The position numbers and the translations under genes are program-made. A stretch of DNA of 60,000 nt, taken from NCBI RefSeq assembly GCF_963678635.1, contig NC_087070.1:41795831-41855830 (forward strand). Reading direction: 5' to 3'. How positions within the stretch are numbered: position 1 is the first letter of the stretch; each line of letters begins with the position of its first letter. The notes below the pieces were generated by a model. The model ran no database searches. It was not told where the DNA came from and saw only the letters and a list, made by a program, of their open reading frames with translations. Positions 54,556 to 60,000 of this stretch are shown here, one piece after another. This stretch comes from Symsagittifera roscoffensis. Taxonomy: Eukaryota > Xenacoelomorpha > Acoela > Convolutidae.

Positions 54556-55302
54556 AACCAAACCGATTTTTTTTCAAATAAGTGCCTTTTTCTGCGTGGT
54601 GTGTTTAAAAGATCTGAACGAAAAACTAAAGCTGAGGAATATTCGACAGTCATGGTAAATTGATCGATTTGATAAACAATTTCTGTAGAAAAAATTACTT
54701 GAAAAACAAAAAACTTTTTGGCATTTTTCTGAATTCAAATTTTTAATTTCAAAAAGGCGCTTAAACTAACTCTACTCGATTAAAACCAAGTTTTTACGGC
54801 TTAAATTAAGCTATAGTAAGATTTTAAGTTACTGTAAGCCTGCTCATTTGCTTTACTCAAAGTTAGGCTAAAAAGAAAAAAATTCAAACGGGTTTATTGA
54901 CACTGGGAAATCTGTTGGAATCACGATTGAAAGGACTTAATATGATATATCACTCAACTCAAACCGATGATTACTTTTGGAAGCTGATTTTTTGTGGAAA
55001 AACGAAAACACTAAAATACACACGAACACAAAGTTCCTACCCATTTTATAACTTGTCGGAACGAAAACTAGAGTTTTGAGGCCCGTAAAACTCTAGTAAG
55101 TCCATCAAGAGATTTACGCGTGCATTTTTTTTAATTCTGAGCTTATTTCTTAAAGTAAACAAATGTTTATTTTTTGTATTATATTATAGTCTGTTTTGTT
55201 TCACTCTTTACTTTAAGTATGATTCTGCTTACTAGTTTACTTGTTTGGTCCCGTGACAAAACTAGTTTAGATGATTGGTCCCGCCTATTTTCTAAAAAGA
55301 AA

Positions 55303-55375
55303 AGCCAGCACGGGAATTCAATCTAAGCCTTCAGGTTGGTTACTGGATTCGTACCCGCTAGACTAACTAGGCACG
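55303..55375 (-). repeat. tRNA-like sequence
   Basis: The minus strand reads a box A-like TTAGTCTAGCGGGTACGAA and, at tRNA distance, GATTGAATTCCC. It is degenerate and probably part of a SINE. Confidence 0.4.
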
Positions 55376-56234
55376 TTTCGATGACAATATAGAGAAATGA
55401 AAATGCTTACTGTTAGAATTAGCCACATACTGTACCTCGGTTTTTATTAGGGACTACAGCATTTTTGAGGGACCAAACAAGCAAACGAGTACCTCATGCT
55501 GTCTGCATTTTGTTTGCTTATTGTTAATTTACAGTTTTCTTTTATACCCATAAAACAGAATATTGCTGATTTTGCAGAGGCTAGCTCAGCTCATTTACTC
55601 TGGGCGAATGAAAATTTTTTGGGCTTTTTCCTCTCCCCCTTTTCTGTGAATTTAAAACAAAAACATAGGCGAAGCTAGATTTATCAAAATGAATAAGGCT
55701 AGTTTTGAAACAAAAATATGCAAAGACAACAGAATTAGAAATTAGCATCGGAATAAATATTTCAAGCTGTAAAATAACTTCTAAGCCTTCTGAAAAAATT
55801 TTGAGCCAAAAAAATTCAGACTTATAAAAAGTTTTGTCACACTGGCCCTCAAAAACGTATTTGCTCGTCAAATAAAACAAAATGAGGTCACTCAGCCGAT
55901 ATAGTTTAGTTTATTTAATATAAATCGGATCATTAGGCGATGGTACCGCTTCTTTTGATCTTTTGTGTATTCCTTTTCATTAAGCTCGTCTCATATTAAA
56001 TAAATCCGTTTATAATATGAAGCGAAACATATTTAGCCATAAAAAATGTTTAAAAAACGTTCATCAACTCTTAAACAGCAGGAGTAAATCAAAAGTCTAA
56101 AAGCAACTCTAATGCAAACGTATAGTAAAAAAAACAATCTAACGATGTGGCAACTAAGCCGGCAAAACATAAGTAGACAACAAAGAAGCAGACATTTTTC
56201 AGAAACCGCACTTTTTCCTGTTTGGAAAAAAAAC

Positions 56235-56293
56235 AGGTCCTGTCAGATTCGAACTCAAGACCTTTAATCGCCCCAGGCATATTCGTTAGCTCC
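56235..56293 (-). repeat. tRNA-like SINE fragment
   Basis: The minus strand carries GAGTTCGAATCTGACAGGAC, a box B arm like that at position 38, immediately upstream of a poly-T run. It lies in intron 1 close to exon 1. Confidence 0.4.
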
Positions 56294-56424
56294 AAAACAA
56301 AATTTTATCCTCCAAAACAATAATTTGTTCCGCAAAATGAAATGATTCTAATCAATAAAAAAAATCGCTCTGTTTCTGCGCAGGCTTGCTGTCATTATTT
56401 ACTTTTTCTAAAATGATTACTAAC

Positions 56425-56497
56425 CTTTAACGATCCGGTCCGTAGTCGACAGTTTCGCAGTGTCCGTTGTAGCAGTCGTCATTATTGGATCTTTCAT
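56425..56497 (-). CDS. PPP3C-like: Calcineurin A exon 1 (N-terminus)
   Basis: This exon encodes 24 residues plus one base and ends with KLSTTDRIVK, nearly identical to the N-terminal block of vertebrate calcineurin A. Two in-frame ATGs exist, at 56497 and 56482. An in-frame TGA lies four codons upstream of the first, so translation cannot begin earlier. I give the first ATG; starting at the second would remove five residues. The donor is g|gttagt at 56424. The last base joins the first two bases of exon 2 to make a Gly codon, and the next residues (VPYPP) match the family's VPFPP. Confidence 0.88.
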
Positions 56498-56509
56498 TAA
56501 CAATTGCAA

Positions 56510-56521
56510 TCAATCCTTCAT
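56510..56521 (-). promoter_or_regulatory. Minimal upstream ORF before the calcineurin A start
   Basis: The minus strand reads ATG AAG GAT TGA 12 nt before the first calcineurin ATG. If the mRNA 5' end lies upstream, this 3-codon frame could reduce or tune initiation. The transcription start is unknown. Confidence 0.3.
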
Positions 56522-56977
56522 TTGGTTAACGATAGAATAAATTTTAATTCATAAATTTGACATTCTTAATAAATAAAACGACTCCATTATTATAATTCTA
56601 GGAATTAAGGGAATGAGTGTTTAAAATCGAATTTCAATATTTGGCAAGACACGTAACTGCCTTTTTCACACAAAAAAAAGACTTACACTCGAAAAATTTT
56701 ATAAATTTTAGCTATCGCTGAAAAATTTCTAGATTAGTAAGTTATGCGAATTCCATGGATCAAATCATTGACTAAAGTTTCAAAGACTGAATCTTCTTAA
56801 ATATTGAAATTGTCCAATAATTGACAGAAAATTTCGTTTAACAGTTGTTCACAAATCAGAGCATGATACATTAATAAAGCCTAAAATTTATCAAGTTGTT
56901 TAGTGAAAAGCAGAAATTAGGTTCGAAAAATTTCCGAATGTTAACAATTTTTGTCTGATGTTTCCAGGCTGAATTGC
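56522..56977. promoter_or_regulatory. Divergent intergenic region between two head-to-head genes
   Basis: About 455 bp separate the calcineurin A 5' end (minus) from the predicted first ATG of the unknown gene (plus). The sequence is AT-rich, with no repeat copy and no clear TATA box at a meaningful distance. The lack of mobile elements, unlike the introns, fits a shared promoter, but that is inference. Confidence 0.4.
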
Positions 56978-56992
56978 ATGGCGAATATAGAG
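56978..56992 (+). CDS. Unknown plus-strand gene, candidate exon 1
   Basis: ATG GCG AAT ATA GAG followed by donor gtaaaa gives MANIE. It joins in phase 0 to exon 2 at 57992. This is the weakest exon of the model. Another start is possible: exon 2's frame runs back to an ATG ATG near 57930 without a splice. Confidence 0.35.
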
Positions 56993-57991
56993 GTAAAAAC
57001 TGTTTTCAATTTCATACTCAAACTATTTTCAAGGCGATCACGGTTCGAAAGTGGTCGCAATTGGGTCTCTCTCATACAATCGGACCTGCTGAATGAGCTC
57101 AATTTTTAGTAAAAGGAGGCGATTAAGCAGGCGTTTTTTGTGTAGATTGAAATCAATTTTGAAAAAAGCCGAATGAGTTAAATGTGTGAAAAATAATTTG
57201 AATGAATTCAATTATCTAAACAGTGCTCTAACTCATTACAATATCTGAAAAATGGAATCAATAAACTCGATATAAAGAGTAGTTTGTAACGGTAGTTGAT
57301 TGGTAAGTCCAGAAGTTACACTGAAATTTCAGAAAATATGAAGTCTTTTTTTTCTGGTGATTTTTTTCTTTCAGATAATTTTTTGTCAAAAAGGTTGAAT
57401 GAGCGCGTTTTTTTAAAAAAAAAAAAGAAAAGAAAAAAGTCTCCCTTGCTAATTTTTCTTTGAGATTATAGGGGAGCAACATCACCAAAAATTGGGCTCA
57501 TACATCACTTTCCGTTGAAAAAAAAACAAAATTTTTGTATAGCCCCTAGCCTATAGTAACAAAAATTGCTAACCCCCCCTTTAGTTTTTTAATCTTTCTT
57601 TAAAATCAATCAGCGGCTGGAATTTCATGAAAAAGCCGAAAACTAGTAAGCAAGACCATGAAAACAATAAAATCTTCAAAAAAGTATTCAAAGTAATAAT
57701 GCTCCATGAGTTTTTGAGAAAATGTTTGACTTGAAGTCCCAAATTTTAAGATTCGGCTTGAAGTCCCGTCGGCTTGATATTCGGCACCCGGTGGGTCTAT
57801 AGTGGGAAGTTTCACCCGAGTTTTCGAATAATTGCTTTTTTCGGATCAGTAATTAGTCATTTTTCATTCGTTCCTTCATATTTTTTGTACTTGCTGATCA
57901 ATTTGTAAATTTTGTCATTGTTTTATTGTTCATGATGCATTTGATTTGCAAAAACGTTGGAATCCTAAATTTTCTTCTATCTGTGTTTAAG
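56993..57991 (+). other. Stretch between exons 1 and 2 of the unknown plus-strand gene
   Basis: 1 kb of AT-rich sequence with A/T homopolymers and a partial foldback arm (57725-57800). No coding signal seen. Confidence 0.5.
57725..57800 (-). repeat. Partial copy of the ggacttcaag foldback element
   Basis: The inverse strand reads accgggtgccg... and cgacgggacttcaagccgaa, as in 7182-7230. It lies between exons 1 and 2 of the unknown plus-strand gene. Confidence 0.5.
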
Positions 57992-58057
57992 CGACCGTAC
58001 AAAAACGATCCTCCGAAGAAATCTTTGGAGAATCATTTTCTTCCCCAGCTTCCTCAG
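57992..58057 (+). CDS. Unknown plus-strand gene, exon 2
   Basis: 66 nt after a pyrimidine-rich acceptor (tttaag|CGA), reading RPYKNDPPKKSLENHFLP and QLPQ, with donor cag|gtttgt. It is phase 0 on both sides. Its Pro/Lys-rich composition differs from the AT-rich surroundings. No family recognised. Confidence 0.5.
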
Positions 58058-58124
58058 GTTTGTGAATCAGATTCAGGGCTTTTGCTCGTTTAAAAATTGT
58101 TTTGTTATATGAAATCTATTGCAG

Positions 58125-58233
58125 AAGCGAACAGTTCCACAATGGCGGCAAAATCCCCCAAGCTTGCTTTTGAAACCTGGAATTACGAAAGACCCTAGTA
58201 AGGAAATAGATCTAGTGGCAGAACTTACTGCAG
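58125..58233 (+). CDS. Unknown plus-strand gene, exon 3
   Basis: 109 nt between ttgcag|AAG and g|gtaatt, reading KRTVPQWRQNPPSLLLKPG and then ITKDPSKEIDLVAELTA. It runs phase 0 to phase 1 and joins exon 4 to make a Gly codon. No stop, good splice signals and non-repetitive composition support a real exon. Confidence 0.55.
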
Positions 58234-58303
58234 GTAATTTTTAAGAATTATCAGAATTTTAGAAATATTCGAAGATTCTTAAGTTATGCAAAGTTGTTTA
58301 TAG

Positions 58304-58439
58304 GAACCTCAAAAAGGCGCAAAACGCATAAGCTGGAACCGATTGCAACGACTTCGAAAACCACCCAAAACGCAAAAAAAGTTTCAAACCCGAAAAAAGA
58401 TCGGCAGCAATTCAGAAACGCACTTGTTGATATCATTAC
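58304..58439 (+). CDS. Unknown plus-strand gene, exon 4 (basic region)
   Basis: 136 nt between ttatag|ga and ac|gtatgt. It encodes a lysine/arginine-rich stretch (TSKRRKTHKLE; KKVSNPKKDRQQ) resembling a nuclear-localising or nucleic-acid-binding tail, then FRNALVDIIT. Phases agree with exons 3 and 5. Confidence 0.55.
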
Positions 58440-58551
58440 GTATGTATACTATTGAGCCTATTAAAGAAAAAATGTTACAAATGTATCATTTTTTATTTCA
58501 AATTTTATTCCTCGCAGATGGTAGTTTATAGTTATTTTTTTTATTCTTCAG

Positions 58552-58633
58552 GAATTTTGAGCCGCATGAAGCGAGCAAAGTCGAAGATGCCGTCGCTCGT
58601 GCCTCTCCTACGCAAGCCGAAAGAAATCTTATG
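58552..58633 (+). CDS. Unknown plus-strand gene, exon 5 (possibly terminal)
   Basis: 82 nt after ttcttcag|g, reading NFEPHEASKVEDAVARASP and then TQAERNLM, predicted helical. At 58634 there is a good donor (gtaagc). If it is not used, the frame ends four codons later at TAG (58646-58648), giving a protein of about 140 residues. A 1-kb foldback element begins at 58657. I do not recognise the protein. Confidence 0.5.
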
Positions 58634-58656
58634 GTAAGCCCAAAATAGTTATTGAG

Positions 58657-59667
58657 TTGAAAAAATGAGGGACAGAGAAGAAAAGAAAATGTTTTTTTTT
58701 TCTCTAAAAGGAATCAAAAGGCCGTTTTAAAATTTGTTGTTATATTGCTAGACTTAACATTTTCATTTCTATGGAATGCAAACAATGTGGAATCGATTGC
58801 TTTCAAAGATTATCTCAGCGTCATTTTCCATAGTGATCTCTTGCCATAGTTTTGATGGAAATTAAACCTTTTTTTATACTTTACAGCGCTGATTTAAATT
58901 ATCCGGACAAAACGAATAAAACTTGAAATGAAAAGGCGTTTTCCGCAAAATGGGTTGATTTTGGACAAATTTCGGGCCCTAAATTTTACCCTAAAACAGT
59001 CATTTTTTGTCGATCAAAAATTACGCCAAAATTATTTTTTCAAATGCTGGCAAAACTATATCATAGTGAGCTTCTTGTGTAGCCAAACAAAGTTTGAGAA
59101 GAGAATAATCTTCTTAACTTTGTAGAAATAATTTTATTTTTGCCTGATAGCCAAAAAAAACTTTCTTTCTATATGAAATATCAATATTGAAATTAAAAAC
59201 AATTTTTAAACGTTTTGAGGGAATTTTTGGAGACAATACCTTCTTAAACTTTGTAAGGCTGCATAAGAGGCTCACTATGATATAGTTGCTTCAGCAATTG
59301 AAGTGATAGTTTTGACACACTTTTTGATTGACTAAAAAGCCAAAAATTACCGTTTTAAGGGTAAATTTTAGGGCTCGAATTTGTACAAACAATGGCCCCA
59401 TATTAATTCTCCTTAACTTCTACGCAATTTTTGTCATCATTTTCTAAAACTAAAATCAACTCAATTAACAAAAACCGTTTTCATTTTAAATTTTTATTTG
59501 CTTTGTACTGACAATTCAAATCAATACATTATTCAAACACGCTTTTTTCAATAATTTTTGCTCAAAAAATTATTGCTTCAATTCCAATACAAATTCAAGT
59601 AGAAAGGGATAATCGATTTTAGAAAATAAAAACAATTTATTTTCTTCTCTGTCCCTCATTTTTTCAA
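58657..59667. mobile_element. About 1-kb foldback element with near-identical termini
   Basis: The terminal arms match in inverse orientation (ttgaaaaaatgagggacag with further matching bases to about 30 bp). Internal blocks also pair across the centre near 59165: 59055-59071 with 59270-59286, and the ccctaaaattttaccct region near 58980 with 59360. The whole element is an imperfect long inverted repeat, as in foldback or MITE-type DNA elements. No transposase is seen. Confidence 0.65.
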
Positions 59668-59946
59668 AAAAAGTAAGCCAAACTCATCAGTTTCCGAAAG
59701 GACCAATTTCAGCCCATAATTTCTATTCATTTCATTGTTTGCTGAGGATGTTTCCACAGCACGAACAACTCTAAAACTAATTATGATATACTGGCTCATT
59801 TGATATACTGGTTCGAACTCCATAATTTCAATAGTTGCTGAGAAAACGTCAAAAACGTGAAGAAAAAAATTGTTGGGTTGCTCGTTGAAACCTAAAAATT
59901 GTAATTTCTGTCTCGTGGCTGTATATTTTGTGAGAGCGCCTGACAT
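59656..59946 (-). CDS. Hypothetical 96-codon minus-strand frame
   Basis: ATG at 59946 with an in-frame TAA six codons upstream. The protein begins MSGALTKYTATRQKLQFLGF and includes ETSSANNEMNRNYGLKLVLS, with balanced, non-repetitive composition that looks coding. The stop TGA falls inside the right terminal repeat of the foldback element at 58657-59667, so the original 3' end may be replaced or the frame may be spliced. Family not recognised. Confidence 0.35.
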   Translation of the reverse strand: MSGALTKYTATRQKLQFLGFNEQPNNFFLHVFDVFSATIEIMEFEPVYQMSQYIIISFRVVRAVETSSANNEMNRNYGLKLVLSETDEFGLLFLKK

Positions 59947-60000
59947 TTTTTTGTTTTCGGCTTAGCGCTACCACTACTACATCCAAAATGGGATAGACAC

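Larger units (their letters stand above)
53480..56424 (-). other. Calcineurin A intron 1
   Basis: 2.9 kb. It holds the acattctgtgct foldback element, fragments of the atatcaaa...gccctttcag repeat, and two tRNA-like pieces (55303-55375, 56235-56293). The rest is AT-rich. Confidence 0.85.

Overview
The window is AT-rich eukaryotic DNA dominated by one large, intron-rich gene on the minus strand. Joining coding blocks by reading frame and GT-AG splice sites gives a complete calcineurin A (protein phosphatase 2B/3 catalytic subunit) gene. It runs from a start codon at 56497 down to a stop at 1929: 12 coding exons, 1491 coding bases, 496 residues. The protein matches the animal family over its whole length, including the N-terminal LSTTDR block, the metal-binding motifs, the calcineurin B-binding helix, the calmodulin-binding helix and the autoinhibitory ERMPPRK block. 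With introns up to 17 kb, this points to an invertebrate animal. I cannot name the phylum.

The main result concerns coding position 11. The gene carries two alternative exons there, E11a (14509-14606) and E11b (7988-8085). Both are 98 nt, both have the same phases, and they are about 63% identical in protein. They encode the linker between the calmodulin-binding helix and the autoinhibitory domain. Because 98 is not a multiple of 3, using both exons or neither breaks the frame, so exactly one must be chosen. This is the signature of mutually exclusive splicing in the regulatory tail of calcineurin.

Head-to-head with calcineurin A, about 0.5 kb away, a second gene runs on the plus strand (about 56978-58633 or 58648). 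It has five small phase-compatible exons and encodes a basic protein I do not recognise. A 96-codon minus-strand open frame (59656-59946) faces it. A 1-kb self-complementary element (58657-59667) lies between them.

The introns are packed with repeats. (i) More than 20 copies of a roughly 350-550 bp repeat carry short terminal inverted repeats, and all sit in the plus orientation, antisense to the gene. (ii) A satellite of 313-bp monomers in intron 5 has a strict 3-monomer, 940-bp higher-order period. (iii) tRNA-like SINE heads occur several times. (iv) Small foldback or MITE-like elements are present, two of them with internal poly-C. (v) There are a 59-bp-arm hairpin, minisatellites and microsatellites, several right next to splice sites. 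Intron stretches not listed separately are AT-rich, with no coding signal that I can see.
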